Source of the DNA: Candidatus Falkowbacteria bacterium CG10_big_fil_rev_8_21_14_0_10_37_14
GTDB taxonomy: Bacteria > Patescibacteriota > Patescibacteriia > Patescibacteriales > Patescibacteriaceae
Direction of reading: 5' to 3'
Assembly: GCA_002778705.1 (NCBI GenBank)
Contig: PFAM01000013.1
Coordinates: 65,077-102,792 of the forward strand
Length of the DNA: 37,716 bases
Made by a program: the position numbers and the translations under genes. The notes under the pieces are model-generated. The model searched no databases. It worked only from the letters and a program-made list of their open reading frames with translations, and was not told where the DNA came from. Positions 29,878 to 37,716 of the stretch are shown here, one piece after another (the stretch's first letter is position 1; each line of letters opens with the position of its first letter).

Positions 29878-32800
29878 ATGTATTTAGAAAAATTAGTAGT
29901 TCAAGGTTTTAAATCTTTTGCCAGTAAGAATGAGTTGATTTTTCCTGGGGGGATTAAAGATGGTAAACATGGTTTAACCGCTATTGTTGGCCCTAATGGT
30001 TCTGGAAAATCCAATGTAGCCGATGCTGTCCGTTGGGCACTGGGTGAACAGTCCATGAAAACTTTGCGTGGTAAGAAAAGCGAAGATATAATTTTTTCTG
30101 GTTCTGATAAACGCGGTCAATTGGGTATGGCTGAGGTGTCTTTGTATTTAAATAATGAAGATAAACAAGGCGACTTGGATTACAGCCAAATTGTTTTGAC
30201 TCGTCGTTTATTTCGTGATGGTAATTCTGAATATTTAATTAACGGCTCCAGGGTGCGTCTGTTAGATGTACAAATGATGCTAGCTAAAGCTAATTTTGGT
30301 CAGAAAACATATTCGGTAATTGGACAGGGAATGGTGGAGGGTTTTTTAAATACTTCGTTATCTGAACGGAAAGAATTTTTTGATGAAGCGACTGGTGTTA
30401 AGCAATACCAAATTAAACGGGAGGATGCTTTAAATAAACTGCGGGCTAGTATTGAAAATCTAGGGCAATCACAGATGTTGGTAGCGGAAATTGAGCCTCG
30501 TTTAAAAGTATTATCTAAACAAATAGCACGGCTGGAAAAACGAGGTGTGATGGAATCTGAGCTAGCTGATTTACAACTTAACTATTATGCGTATCAATGG
30601 CAAACGCTAGCTAAGAAATTAGAAGCGGCGCGTTCTGGAGTAGAAGTAGCTTGGGCTGAAAGTCAAAAATATGAGGCGACTATTAAAGGTTTAGAAAAAA
30701 CTTTAGCCGGGCTGGCTAGTGAACAAACAGTCAGTCAAGAGTTTGACAGTTGGCAAAATAAATTATCAGAACTGAGAGCCGAGGGTGCTCGTTTGGAAAG
30801 GCGGGGCGGTAATTTGTCGGCTTGGCTGGTTATGTCACAAAGTGTTAATAATTTTAGTGAGGTGGGTAATGATTTAGAACAGGCAGAAAGCGCTTGGCAT
30901 GAAGCGAAACAAGCTGTATTATCTTTAAATCAACAAGATAGACGGCCACGCATCGCTGAGCTTGGTAATTCTTTAGTGGTTTTGGAAAGACAGCGGGCGG
31001 ATATTTTAAAAGAACTGAATCGTCTGGATGCTTGGATGGAAATGAAATTGGAAGCGGTAGGTAAATATGATGTGTCATTTTTAACTAATCGTCGTAGTGA
31101 GTTGGCTTTTAAGATTACAGAGCTTAATAAAGAATTGGCCATTTGGGAAGCAACATTCGGAACTGATAAATTAAAGCTAGAATCTTGGCGTTCACGTCAA
31201 GTAGAATTAGCTACGGAAATAAAACGTCTCAATGAAGAATGGCGAAATTTGTCAGCGACCGGTACTGGCACGGCGGCCAAAGAAGTGAATGCTCGTTTGG
31301 AACGCTTATTAAATAAACTGGAAAAAGCGGAACAAGCGGCCGAGTGGTCGGCGATAAAATTGGCTTTGGCTGAGATTCGTAGTGAACTAACCGAGGCGAT
31401 TAATTACGCAACTGGACAAGTGGTAGAAAAGAAGCTGGCTGTTTTAAGCGAGAGACTGATTAAAGTGACGGCTAAGCGTGAAGAAATTCAAAATGAAATT
31501 AATGAAGTTAGTTTAAATATTGCCACTGTTCAAGAAAAAATTAGGTTATCTAAAAATCAGTTAGAAATTTTAAACAGGGAAGTAATTGACAATGACAAGA
31601 AACTGATTAAGGCTGAGGAGAAGTTTGATGCTGATGGAGCGCGCAAGGAGCGGGCGGAAGTAAATCATCGTCAACTGGAGATAGCCGAAAAAATAAAAAC
31701 TTTGTTTGAAGAATTAACAGCTTTGAAATTGGCTGACGAGGAGCAACGTTTGATTTGGTCTAATGCTCATCGCAAAGCTGAAGAAACAGAGCGTCGCTTT
31801 AATGAATTATCCAGAAAAATACAGGAAGAACGTTTAGTAGTGGCTAGACAGGAGGCGAAGCGTGAAGAATTGGAACGATTAATTGTGGCTGACGGCGTTT
31901 TGATTTTTGATACTGAAACAGTTGCTAAGGCGATAGAGCAAGTACGAATGAGACGGCAAATTTTGGAAAACGAGTTGGCTGAAGTGAAAGCTAAGTTGGA
32001 CGGTTTTAATGCCGAGCAAGAAACTAAACGAAGACGGTTGGTGGAATGCCAACAATCTTTGGGACAAGCCCAAAGTTTATTGAGCCACTCAGGCTCCGTT
32101 ATCAATGAACAAAAAATGGAAGCAGTTCGTCATGAAACTCGTTTGGAAGATTTAGAAATAGAAATTCATGAAAACTATGATCATTTAGATAGACTAAAAA
32201 AATATCAAGTAGGAGAGAGTTTAGCGGTGGAAGAAACTTATAATAAGATTAAGTATTTGCGTCGACAGTTGGAGATGATTGGTTCGGTGGATGAAGAAGC
32301 ATCTAAAGACTATATGAATACTAAGGAACGTTATGATTTTTTGTCTGGTCAGATTAATGATTTAGTGGATACGACCAAAGGCTTGGAGGATGTTATTAAG
32401 GAGTTGGACGGTACGATTCGTGAACGTTTTGATCGAGAGTTTGAAACCATTGCTACAAAGTTTGAAGAATACTTCAGGATATTATTTAATGGCGGTAATG
32501 CCAAGATTGTGAAGGTGATGTCGGATGAATTAGACGAGGAAGATGCGTCGGTAATGGAAGAAAACACAACGACGGATAATCCGATGGCGGGTACGGTTAA
32601 AAAAATAAAAGCGTTATCTCGGATTAATGCCACGGGACTAGCTGGCATTGAAATTGTGGCCACGCCTCCAGGTAAGAAGATTAAATCGATTGCGATGCTC
32701 TCGGGCGGGGAGCGGGCTTTGACTGCTATCGCTTTGATTTCGGCAATTATCAGCGCTAATCCTTCGCCGTTTGTGGTGCTCGATGAAGTTGATGCGGCGC

Positions 32801-32994
32801 TGGATGAAGCCAATAGCGAACGGTTGGCGCGGATTTTGGAAGATTTGTCTGAGAAGACACAATTTATTGTGATTACACATAATCGAGCGCCGATGCGTAA
32901 GGCGGCGATTCTCTATGGCGTGACGATGCAGGAGGATGGCGTGTCTAAGTTGTTGTCGGTGAAATTGGAAGACGTCAAAATAGAAAATAGATGA
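29878..32994 (+). CDS. smc: SMC chromosome-segregation ATPase, no recognisable hinge
   Basis: SMC proteins organise and segregate chromosomes. The 1038-residue protein has an intact N-terminal head: Walker A GPNGSGKS at 38-45, then DAVRWALGEQSMKTLRG and a Q-loop/signature neighbourhood with GQGMVEGFL. The C-terminal head has ABC signature LSGGERA (from 941) and Walker B VVLDEVDAALDEAN with D969-E970. Between them are long coiled coils. Canonical SMC is ~1150-1200 residues with a ~150-residue globular hinge mid-protein. Here the midpoint (about 455-545) is a Gly/Thr-rich turn, SATGTGTAAKE, followed by more helix, and I find no hinge motifs. The shortfall is about the size of a hinge. Dimerisation would need another solution. 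There is no Rad50-type CxxC hook. Confidence 0.92.
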   Translation: MYLEKLVVQGFKSFASKNELIFPGGIKDGKHGLTAIVGPNGSGKSNVADAVRWALGEQSMKTLRGKKSEDIIFSGSDKRGQLGMAEVSLYLNNEDKQGDLDYSQIVLTRRLFRDGNSEYLINGSRVRLLDVQMMLAKANFGQKTYSVIGQGMVEGFLNTSLSERKEFFDEATGVKQYQIKREDALNKLRASIENLGQSQMLVAEIEPRLKVLSKQIARLEKRGVMESELADLQLNYYAYQWQTLAKKLEAARSGVEVAWAESQKYEATIKGLEKTLAGLASEQTVSQEFDSWQNKLSELRAEGARLERRGGNLSAWLVMSQSVNNFSEVGNDLEQAESAWHEAKQAVLSLNQQDRRPRIAELGNSLVVLERQRADILKELNRLDAWMEMKLEAVGKYDVSFLTNRRSELAFKITELNKELAIWEATFGTDKLKLESWRSRQVELATEIKRLNEEWRNLSATGTGTAAKEVNARLERLLNKLEKAEQAAEWSAIKLALAEIRSELTEAINYATGQVVEKKLAVLSERLIKVTAKREEIQNEINEVSLNIATVQEKIRLSKNQLEILNREVIDNDKKLIKAEEKFDADGARKERAEVNHRQLEIAEKIKTLFEELTALKLADEEQRLIWSNAHRKAEETERRFNELSRKIQEERLVVARQEAKREELERLIVADGVLIFDTETVAKAIEQVRMRRQILENELAEVKAKLDGFNAEQETKRRRLVECQQSLGQAQSLLSHSGSVINEQKMEAVRHETRLEDLEIEIHENYDHLDRLKKYQVGESLAVEETYNKIKYLRRQLEMIGSVDEEASKDYMNTKERYDFLSGQINDLVDTTKGLEDVIKELDGTIRERFDREFETIATKFEEYFRILFNGGNAKIVKVMSDELDEEDASVMEENTTTDNPMAGTVKKIKALSRINATGLAGIEIVATPPGKKIKSIAMLSGGERALTAIALISAIISANPSPFVVLDEVDAALDEANSERLARILEDLSEKTQFIVITHNRAPMRKAAILYGVTMQEDGVSKLLSVKLEDVKIENR

Positions 32995-33004
32995 TAAATA
33001 AGAG

Positions 33005-33028
33005 CGGGCTTTGGCCCGTTTTTATTTT
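33005..33028 (+). terminator. Intrinsic terminator after smc
   Basis: CGGGC (33005-33009) pairs with GCCCG (33014-33018) around TTTG, followed by TTTTTATTTT. A new promoter starts 14 nt further on. Confidence 0.85.
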
Positions 33029-33041
33029 AACTAAGGAGGGC

Positions 33042-33070
33042 TTGAAGATTAAGAGAAAAAGAGCTATAAT
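33042..33070 (+). promoter_or_regulatory. Promoter of the DUF805 gene
   Basis: TTGAAG at 33042-33047, a 17-nt spacer and consensus TATAAT at 33065-33070. The start near 33077 leaves a ~23-nt leader to the ATG at 33100. Confidence 0.7.
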
Positions 33071-33099
33071 TAAAATAATTAATTCACTAACCATCTTTT

Positions 33100-33468
33100 A
33101 TGTACTGGTTTTTAAAGTGTTGGCGTTTGTACGCTGTGTTTAAGGGGCGTGCTAATCGTTCAGAATTTTGGATTTTTGTGTTGTTTGAAGTAGTAATTGG
33201 CTTTCTTTTGGCGTATTTAGCATTTACTATGGGAGATGTTGTTTCACCGCTTTTATTCTCGTATTTATTTGCCGGTTTTCAATTGATATCATTACTACCA
33301 ATGTTAGCAGTGTCAGCTAGACGTTTACATGATACTGGACGTAGCGGCTGGTGGTGGCTAGTGAACCTGGTGCCATTAGTAGGTTTTATTATCTTCTTGG
33401 TTTTTTGTATTGAAAAGAGTCAGCCGATGGCTAATCAGTATGGTGCGGTACCAAGTAGTACAGAATAA
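33100..33468 (+). CDS. DUF805 membrane protein
   Basis: A 122-residue protein of the DUF805 (YhaH-like) family. The family pattern is clear: an initial aromatic helix (YWFLKCWRLYAVFKGRANRSEFW, shown by its end GRANRSEFW), two middle membrane helices, the SARRLHDTGRSGWWWL motif near 70-86 and a final membrane helix. It has about four membrane segments and no signal peptide. The function is unknown; the family occurs across bacteria and phages. It has its own promoter after the smc terminator. The next gene begins 36 nt downstream. Confidence 0.92.
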   Translation: MYWFLKCWRLYAVFKGRANRSEFWIFVLFEVVIGFLLAYLAFTMGDVVSPLLFSYLFAGFQLISLLPMLAVSARRLHDTGRSGWWWLVNLVPLVGFIIFLVFCIEKSQPMANQYGAVPSSTE

Positions 33469-33504
33469 ATATAGTTAATTTGTTATAAACTAATACAAAG
33501 CGTT

Positions 33505-35229
33505 ATGCTCACTTTCATTTTGTTTGTGATAGTCGCCTACTTGCTCTATGAGCAATCGGTGATTCAAAGGCAACTCAATCAACTTATTAACAATAAGGGT
33601 CTTGTCAAAAAGCCAAGTCGGGCTATGTCAGCTGAGGCTGCAACTGTACCAGCTTTAAGTGCGGAAGAATTAAGTAAGGCCACGGTGATTCGTGGCGGAC
33701 AACCAGAAACTGGTTTAAATACCTCATTCTTAGAAAGCTTTGCTAATTGGTTTAAAGATGACTGGTTGATGAAACTAGGGGCTTTATTTTTGTTAATTGG
33801 TTTTGGTTGGTTAGTGACTTACGCTTTCTTAAATAATTGGATAGGTCCGATGGGTCGCATCTTGGTGGGTATGTTGTGTGGTACGATATTTTTATTGCTG
33901 GGCTGGTTTAGAATTAAGAGTTTTGTTAATCAGGGAGGGGTTTTATTAATATTAGGCTCCTCAACTATTTTAGTGACGATTTATGCAGCGCGTGAGTTGT
34001 ACGGATTTTTTAATCCTACCTTTGCGTTGTTGATAATGTTATTGAGTGTAACTTTTGTGGCTTTGGCGGGTATTCAAAATAATAATCGTATGATCGGTTT
34101 TATGAGTTTGATTATGGCAGCCATCGTACCAATGCTAACAGGCTCTACGGAAGTTAATTACTTTTCGCTGTACTCTTATTTGTTAGTAGTAGTGTTGGGT
34201 AGTTTATGGGTGGCGGCGGTGACTGGTTGGCGTGAGGCGATTTTAGGATCGTTGTTTATGACTATTTTATATGGGTTGTCAGTCATAGGTAATGTTAATG
34301 ATTCTAATGCCATAGTGATCTTGTTTGTCTATTTGTTCGCAGCTCTATTTTTGTTCAGTAGTCTGCTGGCAATCTTAAAGGGTGGTGGAGAAATGGAGCC
34401 TATGGATATGGCAATTGCTGGAGTCAACTCGATGTATTTATTGGTCTGGATTTTAAATGAAGCTCCAGAAGATTGGAAGAGTTTGATTTTGGTAGCGTGG
34501 TTGTTAATCTTTGTGGTTTCAGCCTTTATTATTTTTAGAAAAACTAATAAACCGGCGCCGGTATATTTATATTCCGCTGCGGCACTAGTATTTTTGGGTT
34601 CAGCAACAGCGGTAGAGGTTAAGGCTGATGTATTGCCACTAGCGTATAGCTTGGAAGTTTTAGCTATGACTTTTTTGGTAAATCATTTTTTCAAAAAATT
34701 GCGCAGTACAGCCTCGGTGGCGGTTTTAATGATTATACCAATGGTTTTGTCCGTCAAAAATCTTATTGGCTACAGTGATGTGGGTGGTCTTGGTGCTGAT
34801 TTTTGGGTGTTACTGTTAGTATCAGCGTGTTTATTAGTGATGGGCTGGTTTTTCCGTCAATTATTTAAACAGAGTGACAAGGATAGTGAAAGTTGGAAAA
34901 CTGCTTCCTCGGCTAGTTTTATTGTGGCGTCTCTTTATGTTTACTGGTTGATTTGGTTTGGCTTTACTAGTCTGTGGTCAGGTTTTGGTGGTGTGATGAT
35001 TTCATTGTTGATCTATACGGTTGTTGGTATTACCACTTATTTTTATGGCAATAGTCGAGAAAGTAAAGTGTTAAAAACCTACGGTCTGGGTTTGTTGATA
35101 TGGGTAATCGCTCGTATGTTATTGGTAGATGTCTGGCGGATGGATATTGCTGGCCGCATTGTTACTTTCTTCTCGGTGGGTTTCTTGCTCTTAGGCACTG
35201 CTTTATTAAATTTCAAGCGAAATAAATAA
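33505..35229 (+). CDS. DUF2339 polytopic membrane protein
   Basis: A 574-residue protein with a short N-terminal helix, a ~55-residue soluble linker and then some 15-17 consecutive membrane segments. The start of the membrane region, KLGALFLLIGFGWLVTYAF (about 90-109), then WIGPMGRILVG and GGVLLILGSSTI, is the DUF2339 signature. The function is unknown. The next gene, a surface protein, starts 2 nt after the stop, so the two are coupled. In other bacteria DUF2339 genes often neighbour a DUF3999 exported protein (from memory). The next gene occupies the same position, but I cannot confirm that it is the same family. Confidence 0.88.
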   Translation: MLTFILFVIVAYLLYEQSVIQRQLNQLINNKGLVKKPSRAMSAEAATVPALSAEELSKATVIRGGQPETGLNTSFLESFANWFKDDWLMKLGALFLLIGFGWLVTYAFLNNWIGPMGRILVGMLCGTIFLLLGWFRIKSFVNQGGVLLILGSSTILVTIYAARELYGFFNPTFALLIMLLSVTFVALAGIQNNNRMIGFMSLIMAAIVPMLTGSTEVNYFSLYSYLLVVVLGSLWVAAVTGWREAILGSLFMTILYGLSVIGNVNDSNAIVILFVYLFAALFLFSSLLAILKGGGEMEPMDMAIAGVNSMYLLVWILNEAPEDWKSLILVAWLLIFVVSAFIIFRKTNKPAPVYLYSAAALVFLGSATAVEVKADVLPLAYSLEVLAMTFLVNHFFKKLRSTASVAVLMIIPMVLSVKNLIGYSDVGGLGADFWVLLLVSACLLVMGWFFRQLFKQSDKDSESWKTASSASFIVASLYVYWLIWFGFTSLWSGFGGVMISLLIYTVVGITTYFYGNSRESKVLKTYGLGLLIWVIARMLLVDVWRMDIAGRIVTFFSVGFLLLGTALLNFKRNK

Positions 35230-35231
35230 AT

Positions 35232-36398
35232 ATGACTAAAAAATTTTTATATCTGTTGGTTTTTGCGACAGCCTGGTTTTTAGCTTATGGATATGTAGCT
35301 TTAGCACAAGCTAATGACATGATGATTGACGAAGTTAAATATATTCAGTCGTCGTTTAGAAAAAAACAAGCGATAATTATGCCAGAACTGGTTACTCCAG
35401 AAATAGTGGAGGTGCCATTAATTAATTCTCAGCGACCCAGTTTGTATAACATTACTGATAATGTTTTTGAGCCAGCGTCTTTTATGGTTTATGATGTGGC
35501 TGACGCTGTGAGCGTTTATCGAGCTACAACTATCAATGAATATGTGCAGAGGGATTATTTAACTCAAGGCATTCCTTGGAATTTTGAATTGCCAGCTGAT
35601 GGTGGTGATGGTTATGATAACATCACTATTAAACCAAAGGAGCCGGCAGAATTATCATCAATCAGACTGGTGGTATCTGATAATTCTAGATTGCCACGCG
35701 AGATTGAATTGTCCGGAAATTATCAAGGCGTGGAGCGGATTATAGTAGCCAGAGAAGATTTATCTGGCGATACGATTACTTTCCCTAATACAAAATTAGA
35801 TTTTTTGACTCTTAAAGTCTATTACAGACAACCGTGGCGTTTATCAAATATTTTATTGTCCGATCGATTAATACAAACTAATTATGCGGCGCGTTTCTTG
35901 GCTAGACCAGGTGTGGAGTATATGTTTTATTGGGATCAGGGTTGGTCGCTGAATGTGCCAGTGGGTGAGTATCCCAATGTTGACGGTAAAGCGGCGTACG
36001 GTGTTTTAGGTGGGCTGATGAATAACGAAACGTATCAGACCATTGATAAAGATGGTGACGGTGTGCGCGATGCTACTCGTGATGGCCAACAGATTGATAA
36101 TTGTTTAGAGGTGCCTAATCCAGATCAAGCTGATATTAACGCTAATGGAATTGGCGATTCTTGTGAGGATTTTGATCGGGATGGAGTATCAAATTATCAA
36201 GACAACTGTATTGATAAACCAAATGGTAATCAAATAGATACTGACGCGGATGGAGTTGGCGATATTTGTGATAGTGAGGAAAGCCGTTTAACTGAAAAGT
36301 ACAAGTGGTTGCCTTGGGCGGGTATGGCAATTGCCGGGTTAGTTTTGTTTACGTTATTTATTATTGCCGCCAAGCATGAATTTGATCAAAGAAAATAG
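35232..36398 (+). CDS. Exported surface protein with thrombospondin type 3 repeats and C-terminal anchor
   Basis: A 388-residue protein. Residues 1-27 are a signal peptide (AYGYVALAQA). A beta-rich ectodomain (about 30-240) follows, with a discoidin-like stretch around SSIRLVVSDNSRLPREIEL. From D272 there are thrombospondin type 3-like calcium repeats: DKDGDGVRD, NPDQADINANGIGDSC, DFDRDGVSNYQDNC and DTDADGVGDICD, with a cysteine ending several of them. One membrane helix (about 356-377) and a short basic tail anchor it with the C-terminus inside. Calcium binding is predicted from the Asp pattern. It starts 2 nt after the DUF2339 gene; a complex of the two is inferred from coupling. Confidence 0.85.
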   Translation: MTKKFLYLLVFATAWFLAYGYVALAQANDMMIDEVKYIQSSFRKKQAIIMPELVTPEIVEVPLINSQRPSLYNITDNVFEPASFMVYDVADAVSVYRATTINEYVQRDYLTQGIPWNFELPADGGDGYDNITIKPKEPAELSSIRLVVSDNSRLPREIELSGNYQGVERIIVAREDLSGDTITFPNTKLDFLTLKVYYRQPWRLSNILLSDRLIQTNYAARFLARPGVEYMFYWDQGWSLNVPVGEYPNVDGKAAYGVLGGLMNNETYQTIDKDGDGVRDATRDGQQIDNCLEVPNPDQADINANGIGDSCEDFDRDGVSNYQDNCIDKPNGNQIDTDADGVGDICDSEESRLTEKYKWLPWAGMAIAGLVLFTLFIIAAKHEFDQRK

Positions 36399-36488
36399 TA
36401 GGATACTAAAGCTGGTTAAAAAAGTGGGGAGAAGTTGTAGAATCTCTTAAAACTTATTTAAAAATAAAAAAAGGTGGGTTTTGTGTGG

Positions 36489-36565
36489 AAAAAGGCCCGA
36501 TTCCCGATTAGCCCCGAAAGAATATTTTAGGGCTATCGGGAACGACAAGTCAAAAAGGCCTTATT
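36489..36565 (+). other. Large composite hairpin upstream of the rRNA promoter
   Basis: The inner stem TTCCCGATTAGCCC (36501-36514) pairs with GGGCTATCGGGAA (36530-36542), 13 bp with one bulged T. An outer stem around AAGGCC (36492-36497) and GGCCTT (36557-36562) encloses it. TTATTTT follows. It probably terminates the preceding operon and insulates the rRNA promoter. The nested design is larger than the window's other terminators. I see no gene between 36399 and the 16S start. Confidence 0.6.
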
Positions 36566-36607
36566 TTAGGGGATAAAAGTGGCTAAAGAGGGAAAATAGG
36601 CCTACTC

Positions 36608-36636
36608 TTGACAGTCTTCAAAATATAAGATATTAT
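36608..36636 (+). promoter_or_regulatory. rRNA operon promoter
   Basis: Perfect TTGACA at 36608-36613, exactly 17 nt, and TATTAT at 36631-36636, close to the sigma70 consensus. The start near 36643 gives a leader of ~290 nt before the mature 16S. Confidence 0.8.
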
Positions 36637-36639
36637 TCT

Positions 36640-36929
36640 CTTGCTTATGACTAATTAAGTTATACGCAGAGTTGTTGTTCTGAAAAATGAATAATAAAGC
36701 TTAGAGATAAATCTAAGGGTGAGATAATATCGCACCTTTTGATTTTTCTCAAAGACTTTTGGGGAAAAAGAACTTTGAAAAATAGTGGCGCTTGAAAACT
36801 GACAGGCGCTAACTCATAAAGCTAAGCACACAACCTTAGCCGGGTCTGATGCTCATCCTCGTGATAGCGTCAGACTTCAATTGAAAAAGAATCAATTAAA
36901 AAAATCCTTGGTTAAAACCAAGTAAAAAA
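36640..36929 (+). other. Structured 16S rRNA leader
   Basis: The noncoding leader holds several hairpins: GGTG/CACC around GATAATATC (about 36718-36738), CAAAG/CTTTG (about 36750-36776), GCGCTTG/CAGGCGC (about 36789-36810), GTCTGATGCT (36844-36853) with AGCGTCAGAC (36866-36875), and the palindrome CTTGGTT-AA-AACCAAG (36907-36922) eight bases before the mature 5' end. These are likely processing or antitermination structures. I could not identify a clean boxA. Confidence 0.55.
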
Positions 36930-37716
36930 ATTTACGAGAGTTTGATCCTGGCTCAGGATGAATGCTGGCGGCGTGTTTAAGGCATGCAAGTCGAGTGCAA
37001 TTCGGTTGCACGGCAAACGGGAGAGTAACACATTGGTAATCTACCCAGAAGACGGGGATAATCTCGCGAAAGCGGGGATAATACCTGATAGTCTATGCGA
37101 ATTATGTTCGTATAGTAAAGCTCCGGCGCTTCTGGAGGAGCCTATGTTCCATCAGCTTGTTGGTGAGGTAAAAGCTCACCAAGGCTACGACGGATACCGG
37201 GTGTGAGAGCATGGCCCGGCTCACTGGAACTGAGACACTGTCCAGACTCCTACGGGAGGCTGCAGTCAAGAATATTCCTCAATGGGCGAAAGCCTGAAGG
37301 AGCGACGCCGCGTGTATGATGACGCTCTTCGGAGTGTAAAGTACTTTTACCAGGGAAGAATTATGACGGTACCTGGAGAATAAGGGGCTGCTAACTTCGT
37401 GCCAGCAGCAGCGGTAATACGAAGGCCCCAAGCATTATCCGGATTTATTGGGTGTAAAGCGTGCGTAGGTGGTTTGGTGTATCTTTTGTTAAAGTCCGGG
37501 GCTCAACCCTGGGAGTGCGGGAGACATAGCCAGACTAGAGACTGGAAGAGGCAAGTGGAATTACTGGTGTAGGGGTTAAATCCGTTAATATCAGTAGGAA
37601 CGCCAAATGTGAAGACAGCTTGCTAGGACAGTTCTGACACTAAGGCACGAAAGCGTGGGGAGCGAATGGGATTAGATACCCCAGTAGTCCACGCCGTAAA
37701 CGATGGATGCTGAGCA
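36930..37716 (+). rRNA. rrs: 16S ribosomal RNA, 5' part (runs off the window)
   Basis: AGAGTTTGATCCTGGCTCAG begins at 36937, E. coli position 8, so the mature 5' end is near 36930. Conserved blocks follow: ACTCCTACGGGAGGC (37246), GTGCCAGCAGCAGCGG (37399) and ATTAGATACCCCAGTAGTCC (37671). The last base corresponds to about E. coli 830. The 3' half, including the anti-Shine-Dalgarno, is outside the window. The EUB338 and 515F sites each carry one change (37261 and 37410). Helix 18 keeps pairing by compensatory changes. The overall look is Patescibacteria/Parcubacteria. A reading frame at 36958-37206 inside the gene is not coding. Confidence 0.98.

Noticed and set aside
32349-32813. 154-residue minus-strand frame
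   Set aside because: It is antisense to the conserved C-terminal ATPase head of smc, Ser-rich and low in complexity: a shadow of codon bias.
36958-37206. 82-residue open frame
   Set aside because: It lies inside the 16S rRNA gene across conserved rRNA blocks and is not a protein gene.
1-37716. Alternative genetic code with TGA read as Gly
   Set aside because: Several complete genes (nrnA, tatD, the 8975 gene, smc) end at TGA exactly where their families end, so TGA is a stop.
1-37716. Insertion sequence, prophage or toxin-antitoxin pair
   Set aside because: No transposase, integrase, phage structural gene or recognisable toxin pair is visible on either strand.

Overview
The window reads as a piece of a bacterial chromosome from the Candidate Phyla Radiation (Patescibacteria), most likely the Parcubacteria side. 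The evidence is the 16S rRNA start at the right end, with group-typical deviations at standard primer and probe sites, together with short AT-rich genes, compact versions of core proteins, a T4SS-pilin-like protein and a DUF2339 protein. TGA is used as an ordinary stop (for example at the ends of nrnA, tatD and smc), so the Gracilibacteria/SR1 recoding of TGA does not apply. Every intact gene, the tRNA, the RNase P RNA and the rRNA lie on the + strand. The only minus-strand coding trace is a decayed fragment near 14.3 kb.

Layout. (1) 1-3.8 kb: translation genes infB and rbfA, then an nrnA-like DHH phosphoesterase. Two copies of a ~105-nt noncoding element with a covarying hairpin bracket this block. 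(2) 3.8-9.9 kb: a large unknown membrane protein, metG, a small exported Cys-rich protein, cvpA, tatD behind two 5' hairpins, and a Cys-rich ectodomain attached to a T4SS-pilin-like membrane pair. (3) 10-14.2 kb: lepA, a 37-residue membrane peptide gene, recJ and rnhA, then a palindromic array of a 9-nt repeat and tRNA-Val(CAC). (4) 14.6-25.2 kb: one tight 10.6-kb operon behind a good sigma70-type promoter. It holds a CheY-like regulator, PilB, PilC, four pilin-like proteins (one carrying a seven-bladed LVIVD-type beta-propeller), a Cache/PAS sensor without kinase, a Cache/HAMP/PAS histidine kinase, a second CheY-like regulator and an RNHCP zinc protein. (5) 25.2-29.4 kb: rnpB, then a polyprenyl-phosphate sugar transferase and two GT4 glycosyltransferases for surface glycan. 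(6) 29.4-36.4 kb: an insulated small unknown gene, an SMC protein in which I cannot find the hinge, DUF805, DUF2339 and a thrombospondin-type-3 surface protein. (7) 36.4-37.7 kb: a structured rRNA leader with a near-consensus promoter, and the first ~790 nt of 16S rRNA.

How it fits together. The central operon looks like a sensory type IV pilus: motor ATPase, platform protein, minor pilins and an adhesin-like propeller pilin are transcribed with two sensors and two receiver proteins. The major pilin, prepilin peptidase, PilM/N/O and PilT are not in the window. The strongest leads are the propeller pilin, the two noncoding repeat families (the ~105-nt element and the 9-nt AGTTYRTAA arrays abutting stop codons), the apparently hinge-less SMC and several small or exported proteins without known function.
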